Source: a bacterium | GTDB taxonomy: Bacteria; Ratteibacteria; UBA8468; B48-G9; DTJG01 | DNA: 10,560 nt | Assembly: GCA_026418655.1 (NCBI GenBank) | Contig: JAOAAW010000212.1 | Coordinates: 1 to 10,560 of the forward strand | Reading direction: 5' to 3' | In this document: positions 1 to 6,161 of the stretch, in pieces | Position numbering within the stretch: position 1 is the stretch's first letter | Layout: every line of letters starts with the position of its first letter | Notes under the pieces: generated by a model | The model's input: the letters and a program-made list of their open reading frames with translations, nothing else | Databases searched by the model: none | What the model was told of the DNA's origin: nothing | Position numbers and translations under genes: made by a program

Positions 1-646
1 GTCTTATCCCAAGCCATCTGGTTCTCCCGGCTTTACCAAGGGAAACATATTTATGCTCTGGATTACTTACCTTACCAATAGTCGCCATGCATTCAAGAGA
101 AATCAGTCTCACTTCTCCTGAAGGTAATTTCACAGAAGCAAATTTGTCACCCTTTGTAACAAGAATTGCGGAACAACCAGCTGCCCTTACAAGTTGTCCA
201 CCTTTTCCTGGCTGAATTTCTATATTATAAATTTCTGTACCCTCCGGAATTTTTGCCAGAGGCATTCTGTTTCCTGTTGATATCAAAGCAGATTCACCAC
301 AAATGATTCGTTGACCTACCTTTAAATCAGACGGAGCAATCATATATGTTTTCCTTCCATCAATATACTGAATTAGTGCTATGTATGCTGTCCTATTAGG
401 ATCGTACTCAATACTCACAACCTTTCCTTCTATAGGTCTTCCTTTGAAATCTATTATTCTATAAAGCTTCTTATGTCCACCGCCTCTATGCCTTACGGTT
501 ATCCTGCCAGTATTATTCCTACCACCCTTTCTGTGTTTACCTATAACTAGGTTTTTTTCTGGTTCCTGCTTTGTTATTTCTGAATAGTCAGGAACAACGG
601 CATGTCTTTGGCTACTTGTAATTGGCTTTAACTTACGTAATGGCAA
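1..646 (-). CDS. rplB: 50S ribosomal protein L2 (5' part, truncated by window edge)
   Basis: Large-subunit protein L2 binds 23S rRNA near the peptidyl transferase centre and is needed for subunit association. About 215 codons are present of a family length near 275; the C-terminal part lies outside the window. The reading starts LPLRKLKPITSSQRH, and continues through GGGHKKLYRIIDFK and the RAAGCSAILV stretch to GKAGRTRWLGIR at the edge, all typical of L2. The start is a TTG at 646-644, not an ATG. It is supported by an AAGGAG Shine-Dalgarno at 653-658 with a 6-nt spacer, and by the residues matching the usual L2 N-terminus from the second codon on. The first 14 bp overlap the end of rplW, so the two genes are probably translationally coupled. 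It is the last S10-operon gene visible here. Confidence 0.96.
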   Translation of the reverse strand, partial: MPLRKLKPITSSQRHAVVPDYSEITKQEPEKNLVIGKHRKGGRNNTGRITVRHRGGGHKKLYRIIDFKGRPIEGKVVSIEYDPNRTAYIALIQYIDGRKTYMIAPSDLKVGQRIICGESALISTGNRMPLAKIPEGTEIYNIEIQPGKGGQLVRAAGCSAILVTKGDKFASVKLPSGEVRLISLECMATIGKVSNPEHKYVSLGKAGRTRWLGIR

Positions 647-914
647 TTTTTTCTCCTTCTTTAACAGTTACAACTGCTTTCTTATAAGATGAAGTATAGC
701 CCTCCTGACCAAACCTATATCTTCTTTTCTTGGCCGGCATCTTTATGATTGCAACTGATAATACCGTTACCTTGTAAATACTTTCAATTGCCATCTTAAT
801 GTGAGATTTTCTTGCTTTCCTGTCCACAACAAAAATATATTTGTTCTGCCCCTCAAGAAAAGTTGCTTTCTCCGTTACAAGTGGGTATTTGATTATGCTG
901 TATGGATTAAACAT
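633..914 (-). CDS. rplW: 50S ribosomal protein L23
   Basis: L23 sits at the polypeptide exit tunnel and is the docking site for trigger factor and SRP. The 93-residue length is normal. Visible hallmarks are an N-terminal IIKYPLVTEKAT segment, the YIFVVDRKARKSHIKMAIE core and a basic KMPAKKRRYRFGQ loop that contacts 23S rRNA. The ATG at 914 has an AGGAG Shine-Dalgarno inside the end of rplD. The first 8 bp overlap rplD and the last 14 bp overlap rplB. This is the usual S10-operon position between L4 and L2. Confidence 0.97.
   Translation of the reverse strand: MFNPYSIIKYPLVTEKATFLEGQNKYIFVVDRKARKSHIKMAIESIYKVTVLSVAIIKMPAKKRRYRFGQEGYTSSYKKAVVTVKEGEKIAIT
653..658 (-). promoter_or_regulatory. 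Shine-Dalgarno deciding the TTG start of rplB
   Basis: The minus strand reads AAGGAG, then six A residues, then TTG. No in-frame ATG fits the L2 N-terminus here. The site lies inside the 3' end of rplW. Confidence 0.85.
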
Positions 915-1560
915 TGCTTTCTCCTGAGGAAGAAATGTTTTTTAAAAACTGGAAGACATTTTTTTGCGCTACAAGTTTGTCGTGCGTAAGCAATAGATAA
1001 GGATTTATCTGCTCAGCATAACAATAAGATATATTTTCAATGTTTCTGATACACCTAATCAGTTTTTCCCTATCTGCAAAATTTTTATCAATTAATACCA
1101 GAACTTTTGATTCCGAAAGTCCGGCTTTCTCCAAAAAATTAGCAAAAACTCTTGTTTTTACATTTTTAATGCCATCGGCAATATCCACAAGAACAAGTCC
1201 ATCATTACTGATTAATGTCCTCAGAGTATCCCTTAATGCAATATCCTTCATTTTTTCAGGAATGTCTTTTCTATAATCTCTTGGTTTTGGTCCGAAAACC
1301 ACTCCGCCATGTCTCCATATGGGTGTACGAATTGAACCAACCCTGGCCCTACCTGTTCCTTTTTGCCTCCAAGGTTTACGTCCTGAACCAGAAACCTCAG
1401 CCCTTGTTTTTGTAGAAGAAGTTCCCTGCCTCTGACCTGAAAGAAATGCTACTACATATCTGTGAATAACATCCATATTCGGTTTAAAATCAGGTATCTC
1501 AATTTGCTCAGCCCCAATTTTTTCACCTTCAAGATTTAATACACTGATTTCTTTTGCCAT
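907..1560 (-). CDS. rplD: 50S ribosomal protein L4
   Basis: L4 is an early-assembly large-subunit protein whose extended loop lines the nascent-chain exit tunnel; in some bacteria it also represses its own operon. The 217 residues are near the family norm. The loop at about residues 43-92 carries the diagnostic GSGRKPWRQKGTGRARVGS stretch followed by WRHGGVVFGPKPRDY. The C-terminal domain is less conserved. The ATG at 1560 follows rplC by 8 nt, with a good AGGAG site that abuts the rplC stop codon. The 3' end overlaps rplW by 8 bp. I see no obvious L4-binding leader structure upstream of rpsJ, and autogenous control cannot be judged from sequence alone. Confidence 0.97.
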   Translation of the reverse strand: MAKEISVLNLEGEKIGAEQIEIPDFKPNMDVIHRYVVAFLSGQRQGTSSTKTRAEVSGSGRKPWRQKGTGRARVGSIRTPIWRHGGVVFGPKPRDYRKDIPEKMKDIALRDTLRTLISNDGLVLVDIADGIKNVKTRVFANFLEKAGLSESKVLVLIDKNFADREKLIRCIRNIENISYCYAEQINPYLLLTHDKLVAQKNVFQFLKNISSSGESNV

Positions 1561-1568
1561 TCACTCTC

Positions 1569-2201
1569 CTATTTCTTCACAGCATGTTTTACAAAAACAA
1601 GGGTGTTTTCCCCACCAGGAACAGCACCTCTAACAAAAATCATATTTTTCTCAGGTATCACTCTATAAACAAGCAAATTTTGAACAGTTACCCTTTGATT
1701 GCCCATATGTCCAGCCATCTTTCTTCCTTTAATTACTCTCTGAGGATTCCCTCCACCTATTGAGCCGGGTTTCCGATGCTGCATTGAACCCCTAGTTGCT
1801 GGTCCACCCTTAAAACCATGTCTTTTCACCACACCCTGAAATCCTTTACCTCTAGACGTACCAACAACATCGACATATTCACCTTCTTTGAACATGGAAA
1901 CATTTAACTCCTGCCCCAGAGCAAAATTTCCTGCGTCTACCTGTGCTATTCTAAATTCTCTGAAAAACTTCAGAGGCGGAAGACCTGCTTTTTTACAATG
2001 ACCAATAATCGGTCTCTTTGACCTTCGCTCAGGAACAGGCTGATATCCTATCTGAATACTGAAATAACCATCGTTTTCAAAATCTTTCTTCTGAGTAACA
2101 AAACACGGACCAACTTCGAGAACCGTCAAAGGAATAACCTTACCATTTTCTTCAAAAACCTGTGTCATCCCTAATTTCTTACCAAGTAATCCAATTCTCA
2201 T
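1569..2201 (-). CDS. rplC: 50S ribosomal protein L3
   Basis: L3 nucleates 50S assembly and reaches toward the peptidyl transferase centre. The 210-residue product begins with the classic MRIGLLGKKLGMTQVF, and carries GTSRGKGFQGVVKRHGFKGG at about residues 114-133 and KMAGHMGNQRVTVQNL at about 161-176. The position matching the Gln of E. coli L3 that PrmB methylates (after GSIG) is Gly here, so this L3 probably lacks that modification; many bacterial L3 proteins vary at this site. The ATG lies 2 nt after the rpsJ stop, with a GGAG site inside the rpsJ end. Confidence 0.97.
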   Translation of the reverse strand: MRIGLLGKKLGMTQVFEENGKVIPLTVLEVGPCFVTQKKDFENDGYFSIQIGYQPVPERRSKRPIIGHCKKAGLPPLKFFREFRIAQVDAGNFALGQELNVSMFKEGEYVDVVGTSRGKGFQGVVKRHGFKGGPATRGSMQHRKPGSIGGGNPQRVIKGRKMAGHMGNQRVTVQNLLVYRVIPEKNMIFVRGAVPGGENTLVFVKHAVKK

Positions 2202-2203
2202 GA

Positions 2204-2515
2204 TTACTCCAATTTCATTTCAACATCAACACCTGAAGGAAGATTGAGCCGACTTAACGCATCAACGGTTCTTGTAGTTGGCTCCAGTATATCAATAAGT
2301 CTTTTATGCGTACACAATTGAAATTGTTCTCGACTTTTCTTATTAACATGAGGCGATCTTAATACAGTGTATATTTGTTTTCTTGTAGGAAGAGGTATCG
2401 GTCCTATTATTCTAACACCTGTACTTTTGGCTATGTCTATAATCTGTTTCACGGATTCGTCCAGTACTCTGTGATCAAAACTTCTCAGTTTAATTCTTAT
2501 TTTCTTTCTTTCCAT
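2204..2515 (-). CDS. rpsJ: 30S ribosomal protein S10 (NusE)
   Basis: S10 is part of the 30S head and, as NusE, joins transcription antitermination complexes with NusB and NusG. The 103 residues match the family. Diagnostic segments include IRIKLRSFDHRVLDESVKQI near the N-terminus, the IGPIPLPTRKQIYTVLRSPH ribosome-binding loop at about residues 37-56, and SREQFQLCTHKRLIDI at about 61-76. The gene starts 11 nt after tuf, and the tuf TAG stop is part of the TAGGAAG Shine-Dalgarno. This is the first gene of the S10 operon proper, and it follows tuf directly. Confidence 0.97.
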   Translation of the reverse strand: MERKKIRIKLRSFDHRVLDESVKQIIDIAKSTGVRIIGPIPLPTRKQIYTVLRSPHVNKKSREQFQLCTHKRLIDILEPTTRTVDALSRLNLPSGVDVEMKLE

Positions 2516-2526
2516 ATTTTTGCTTC

Positions 2527-3729
2527 CTATGAGATAATCTCAGTTATTGCACCAGAACCAACTGTCCTACCACCTTCCCTGATAGCAAACCTCAGTCCCT
2601 TCTCCATCGCTACCGGAGCTATCAACTCCGTCTCCATCTCTATATTATCTCCAGGCATCACCATCTCTACACCTTCAGGTAACTTTATAGTCCCTGTAAC
2701 ATCTGTGGTCCTGAAGAAAAATTGAGGCCTGTATCCAGTAAAAAATGGAGTGTGTCTGCCCCCTTCCTCCTTCTTCAATACATATACCTGCGCCTTGAAC
2801 TTCCTGTGTGGCGTTATACTCCCAGGCGCCGCTATCACCATCCCTCGTTCTACCCCTTCCTTCTCTATACCCCTCAACAATAACCCTACATTATCACCAG
2901 CTACAGCTTCATCAAGTATCTTCCTGAACATCTCTACACTGGTAACAACTGTCTTTACTGTCTCTTCCCTTAAACCTATTATCTCTACCTCTTCACCTGC
3001 CTTTATCTTTCCTCTCTCTACCCTGCCTGTAGCCACTGTCCCCCTACCTGTTATGGAAAATACATCCTCCACAGCAAGCAAAAATGGCTGGTCTACCAAC
3101 CTCACAGGCTCGGGTATATAATTGTCAATCGCATCCATCAGTTCCCATATCGGCCCACATTTGCTACATTCCCTCTTACCACATCCACAATTCAATGCCT
3201 CCAACGCTGACCCCTTCACAACCGGTATCTCATCCCCAGGAAATTCATACTTGCTCAATAACTCCCTCACCTCTAACTCCACTAACTCTATAAGCTCTTT
3301 ATCTGCAAGCATGTCCATCTTATTCATAAATACCACTATCGCCGGCACCCCTACCTGCCTGGCTAACAGTATATGTTCCCTGGTCTGCGGCATCGGCCCA
3401 TCAGGCGCACTAACTACCAAAATCGCTCCATCCATCTGCGCTGCACCAGTTATCATGTTCTTAATATAATCAGCATGACCAGGACAATCTATGTGTGCAT
3501 AATGCCGCTTCTCTGTCTCATATTCTATATGCGCTATCTGTATCGTCAACCCACGCTCCTTCTCCTCAGGTGCTTTGTCTATATCTTCATACCTCAAATG
3601 CTGTGCCTTTCCAACTTTCGATAATACCAGAGTTATCGCACTGCTCAATGTCGTCTTACCATGATCTACATGCCCTATCGTCCCTACATTTACATGTGGC
3701 TTGCTCCTTACAAATTTCTCCTTCGCCAT
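2527..3729 (-). CDS. tuf: Elongation factor Tu
   Basis: EF-Tu delivers aminoacyl-tRNA to the ribosome as a GTP complex. The 400 residues carry the G motifs GHVDHGKT (19-26), the switch I segment ERGLTI (58-63), DCPGH (81-85), NKMD (136-139) and GSAL (173-176), then the beta-barrel domains 2 and 3 ending GGRTVGSGAITEI. Two oddities stand out. Switch I reads TIQIAHIEYET, with Gln where Asn is usual. A short Cys cluster at C181, C183, C188 and C191 follows GSAL and may form a metal knuckle. Codon use is also unusual, with about 26 of 32 Ile codons ATA and most Arg codons AGG. The ATG is preceded by a GGGGGGAGAG tract that serves as a Shine-Dalgarno with wobble pairing. The tRNA-Thr gene lies 56 nt upstream and rpsJ 11 nt downstream. 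Confidence 0.98.
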   Translation of the reverse strand: MAKEKFVRSKPHVNVGTIGHVDHGKTTLSSAITLVLSKVGKAQHLRYEDIDKAPEEKERGLTIQIAHIEYETEKRHYAHIDCPGHADYIKNMITGAAQMDGAILVVSAPDGPMPQTREHILLARQVGVPAIVVFMNKMDMLADKELIELVELEVRELLSKYEFPGDEIPVVKGSALEALNCGCGKRECSKCGPIWELMDAIDNYIPEPVRLVDQPFLLAVEDVFSITGRGTVATGRVERGKIKAGEEVEIIGLREETVKTVVTSVEMFRKILDEAVAGDNVGLLLRGIEKEGVERGMVIAAPGSITPHRKFKAQVYVLKKEEGGRHTPFFTGYRPQFFFRTTDVTGTIKLPEGVEMVMPGDNIEMETELIAPVAMEKGLRFAIREGGRTVGSGAITEIIS

Positions 3730-3785
3730 CTCTCCCCCCAGTTACAGAGATAATTGTCCAGAATTTCGAATATTTCCTGTTGACT

Positions 3786-3857
3786 AGCTGCTGATGGGAA
3801 TCGAACCCATGACCCCGTCCTTACCAAGGACGTGCTCTACCCCTGAGCCACAGCAGC
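3786..3857 (-). tRNA. tRNA-Thr (anticodon GGU)
   Basis: A full cloverleaf can be folded by eye. The acceptor arm GCTGCTG pairs perfectly with CAGCAGC. The D stem is GCTC/GAGC, the anticodon stem CGTCC/GGACG has loop TTGGTAA (anticodon GGT in DNA), and the T stem ATGGG/CCCAT has loop TTCGATT. G1-C72 and C2-G71 agree with bacterial threonine identity. The discriminator is U and no CCA is encoded, so CCA must be added afterwards. It lies between tRNA-Gly and tuf, and probably shares a transcript with tuf. Confidence 0.95.
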
Positions 3858-3863
3858 CGACAC

Positions 3864-3877
3864 CTACCCAAGGGTAG
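3864..3877. repeat. Short inverted repeat between the two tRNA genes
   Basis: CTACCC and GGGTAG flank an AA centre (TT on the transcribed strand). As RNA it could form a stem of about five pairs with a four-base loop. It overlaps the predicted start point of promoter P2 and lies 6 nt before the tRNA-Thr gene. No T run follows it on the minus strand, so it is not a terminator for these genes. It may be chance, an operator or a processing signal. Confidence 0.4.
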
Positions 3878-3879
3878 AT

Positions 3880-3908
3880 ATTTTATATGATAAGATTTAT
3901 CAAGTCAA
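3880..3908 (-). promoter_or_regulatory. Sigma70-type promoter P2 for tRNA-Thr-tuf
   Basis: The minus strand has TTGACT (3908-3903), a 17-nt spacer and TAAAAT (3885-3880), a near-consensus pair at ideal spacing. The predicted start is near 3873, about 16 nt before tRNA-Thr. It lies in the 65-nt spacer between the tRNA genes, so tRNA-Thr, tuf and the S10 genes could be transcribed without tRNA-Gly. Confidence 0.72.
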
Positions 3909-3922
3909 ATATATTTTTAAAG

Positions 3923-3994
3923 AGCGGGATACGGGATTTGAACCCGTGACTTCGACCTTGGCAAGGTCGCACTCTACCGCTGAGTTAATCCCGC
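3923..3994 (-). tRNA. tRNA-Gly (anticodon GCC)
   Basis: A complete cloverleaf is visible: acceptor GCGGGAT with ATCCCGC, D stem ACTC/GAGT with loop AGCGGTA, anticodon stem CGACC/GGTCG with loop TTGCCAA (anticodon GCC), and T stem ACGGG/CCCGT with loop TTCAAAT. The discriminator is U, which is usual for bacterial tRNA-Gly, and no CCA is encoded. It is the first gene downstream of promoter P1. Gly-Thr tRNA pairs in front of tuf are also known at the tufB locus of E. coli, where the glycine tRNA has a UCC anticodon instead. Confidence 0.96.
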
Positions 3995-4031
3995 ATTTCA
4001 TATCTGAGGATTCACGCCTTCGTAAAAAGTT

Positions 4032-4060
4032 ATTTTAAACAACTTATTTATTCTTGTCAA
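4032..4060 (-). promoter_or_regulatory. Sigma70-type promoter P1 for tRNA-Gly, tRNA-Thr, tuf and the S10 operon
   Basis: The minus strand has a perfect TTGACA (4060-4055), a 17-nt spacer and TAAAAT (4037-4032). The predicted start is near 4025, leaving a leader of about 30 nt before tRNA-Gly. The -35 box lies in the last codons of the upstream glycosyltransferase/PAP2 gene, whose TAA stop falls in the spacer. This is the strongest promoter match in the window, as expected for a tRNA and translation operon. Confidence 0.8.
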
Positions 4061-6161
4061 ACTGTTGCTCATTACCACGTTTAAAAAAGTTTAACAATTC
4101 TTTTAATCTCATGGTGAACCAGAAAACTAAAAGTCCAATAAATCCTCCGGCAATTATATCCCTGAAAAAATGCACGCCCGAAAAAACCCTTGAGAATGCA
4201 ATTATGATTGCTATAAAAAAGAAAAACAGACCATATTTTGGAAAAAGCCAGGAAAGAAACGCAGCTGTCAAAAATGATGTTTGGGCGTGACCCGAAGGGA
4301 ATGAACCAGATTTTAAAACAGGCCCAGTCACATGAATCACTTGTTCCTGGGAAAAATATGCTACTGGTCTTGAGCTGGAAAATGTTTCTTTCAGTACATG
4401 CACTAAACAAGCACTGATTGATAATGCCAGAAAAAAAGTTCCCAAGTATTTCAAAAAACTTTCTCTTTTGGCTAAAAAAAGAACAATTGATACTATTAAA
4501 ATAGCAATTTCCGTCGACCCAAGTAATCCGATTCTAAATAATAAATTTGCGAGCCATCTATTTTTTTCTGCGATTCTATTTAAAAAAAGGAAAGTTTTGT
4601 TATCAAGAGTAACCAAATCTCTGAAAAAATTTCTTTGATTAAAAGGTCTGGAATCGAAATAGCGCTCATCGGTTTTAAAGGTTTTAAAACCAACACACTT
4701 GTAAAAGTAAAAGGATTTTACCTTCTTATTTCTGTAGTAGATATCAAGCTGCAAAGGATTTTCAATTTTCTCAAATACGTACGCCTCCCCTGGGAAATAC
4801 TTAAAATGTTCATCGGTAAAGAATATTCCTGTCTTCCCATTAAGATAAGAACGCAAATTTCTGTCTTTTTGCCAGAAATCATACTGATCAATTCTTTTAC
4901 TTAAACAAAAAAGGTGTTCGCTGGCAATATCCTGTGAAAGATAAAATGCTAAATGACTGGCAAGATAAAATTTATGCGTGAACAGAAATGTTTCTGGACC
5001 ATATTTATTGTATAGATATTCGACAAAATTTGCTGCACTATCCCATCCGTATAGATCTACTGTAGGATCCATTTGCGTAGGTATGGAAAAACATCTAAAG
5101 AATATCTGAACTGGAATAACAGAAGTAAAAATAATTCCGATAACCAATGCAACTTTAATAAAAATCTTTCTTCTTCGCATTGAACTATGAAGGCCTTCTG
5201 TTATGAAAGATGCGCAGGGTAAAATAAGAGTAAGGTATCCGGCTGCTGGCCAGTGTGGAAGTATCTCGTTTGAGAGAGAAGCATACCCAAAAACTGCGAA
5301 TACAGGAAAAGAAAAACTAAAAAATAGTCTGTTTAACATATCTGAAGATTTGAATGTTTTTTTAATTATTTCAAATAAACAAAAAAATATCATTACCCAT
5401 ATCAAAGGAGAGATTACAGCCATTTGAGCAATAATGTTTTGAGTGAATAGAGATATATTGAAAAATGCCTTTTCACCAAAACCATGTTTAAACTGAAAAA
5501 CAAAAGAAACCCAGTGGTTATTATAGTTCCATACAAGAACAGGACTGAATATAATCAAACTTATAGCAAAACCAAGGTAAACCTGTTTCTTTTTGAAATA
5601 GCCATGCATCTGCGGATTTATGATCATGAACAGTAAAATCGCTGGATAAAGTAACACACCTGAATATTTTGCAAGTAGTGAAATTCCAACAAAAAATCCC
5701 AACAGATACCACAGGTAAAGCTTACCGGTCAAATAAATCTTCCAAATTGTAATTATTGAAAGTAACCAGAAAACTGAAACAAGTGTATCCGGCACTGTCA
5801 TTATGCCACCGAGAACAGAAAATAGTGGAATCATACAGAAAATGGCAGCTGCCCAGAACCCACTGGAAACAGAATAGAAATTCTTCCCCATAATAAAAAG
5901 TAACCACATACATAAAGTTGAACAAATAAGTGCAGGCATTCTAACTGCCAGCGAAGTATTTCCAAACATTTTTAAAAATGGCCAAATAGCATAACCAACA
6001 AGAGGCGGATGATCAAAATAGGAAAGGCCGGGATGTACAGCATATTGATAGTAATGCGCTTCATCGCCTGTTAAACCATAGAAAGATGCTATCAATAACC
6101 GTACTGTAAATGACAATCCAAGAAGTAGAAAAAAATACCCTGTATACTTTTTCTCATCCAT
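4044..6161 (-). CDS. ArnT/PMT-like GT-C glycosyltransferase fused to a C-terminal PAP2 phosphatase
   Basis: This membrane protein of about 705 residues combines two enzymes. Residues 1 to about 355 form many hydrophobic helices with the GT-C acidic pair GDE (32-34) in the first outer loop and the family stretch LSYFDHPPLVGY. A soluble part at about 356-515 with DLYGWD and QYDFW is typical of bacterial PMT_2/GT39 enzymes, which use polyprenyl-phosphate sugars on the periplasmic face. From about 515 on is a PAP2 domain with all motifs intact: K591-x6-RP, PSGH (622-625) and SR-x5-H-x3-D (S657, H664, D668). The substrate could be polyprenyl pyrophosphate or a lipid A-type phosphate; neither can be chosen from sequence. 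I start at the ATG at 6161, an 8-bp overlap with the GT2 gene; a TTG at 6173 would add four residues but has no better ribosome site. Confidence 0.88.
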   Translation of the reverse strand: MDEKKYTGYFFLLLGLSFTVRLLIASFYGLTGDEAHYYQYAVHPGLSYFDHPPLVGYAIWPFLKMFGNTSLAVRMPALICSTLCMWLLFIMGKNFYSVSSGFWAAAIFCMIPLFSVLGGIMTVPDTLVSVFWLLSIITIWKIYLTGKLYLWYLLGFFVGISLLAKYSGVLLYPAILLFMIINPQMHGYFKKKQVYLGFAISLIIFSPVLVWNYNNHWVSFVFQFKHGFGEKAFFNISLFTQNIIAQMAVISPLIWVMIFFCLFEIIKKTFKSSDMLNRLFFSFSFPVFAVFGYASLSNEILPHWPAAGYLTLILPCASFITEGLHSSMRRRKIFIKVALVIGIIFTSVIPVQIFFRCFSIPTQMDPTVDLYGWDSAANFVEYLYNKYGPETFLFTHKFYLASHLAFYLSQDIASEHLFCLSKRIDQYDFWQKDRNLRSYLNGKTGIFFTDEHFKYFPGEAYVFEKIENPLQLDIYYRNKKVKSFYFYKCVGFKTFKTDERYFDSRPFNQRNFFRDLVTLDNKTFLFLNRIAEKNRWLANLLFRIGLLGSTEIAILIVSIVLFLAKRESFLKYLGTFFLALSISACLVHVLKETFSSSRPVAYFSQEQVIHVTGPVLKSGSFPSGHAQTSFLTAAFLSWLFPKYGLFFFFIAIIIAFSRVFSGVHFFRDIIAGGFIGLLVFWFTMRLKELLNFFKRGNEQQFDKNK

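Noticed and set aside
3730..3785. A third promoter immediately before tuf
   Set aside because: TGGACA and TTATCT-like stretches exist, but not at a suitable spacing; the region is better read as tRNA-Thr trailer plus the G-rich ribosome site of tuf.
2375..3794. Several plus-strand open frames antisense to tuf, giving Ser/Pro/Thr-rich peptides
   Set aside because: They are mirror images of the purine-biased tuf codons, have no family resemblance and no convincing ribosome sites; tuf explains the region fully.
3864..3900. Possible intrinsic terminator between the tRNA genes
   Set aside because: The stem has only five or six pairs and no T run follows on the transcribed strand; the AT-rich stretch on the other side is better explained by the P2 -10 region.
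4081..4410. A 109-codon minus-strand frame inside the PAP2 part of the GT-C fusion
   Set aside because: It is an out-of-frame shadow of the PAP2 coding region, whose catalytic motifs are intact in the main frame.
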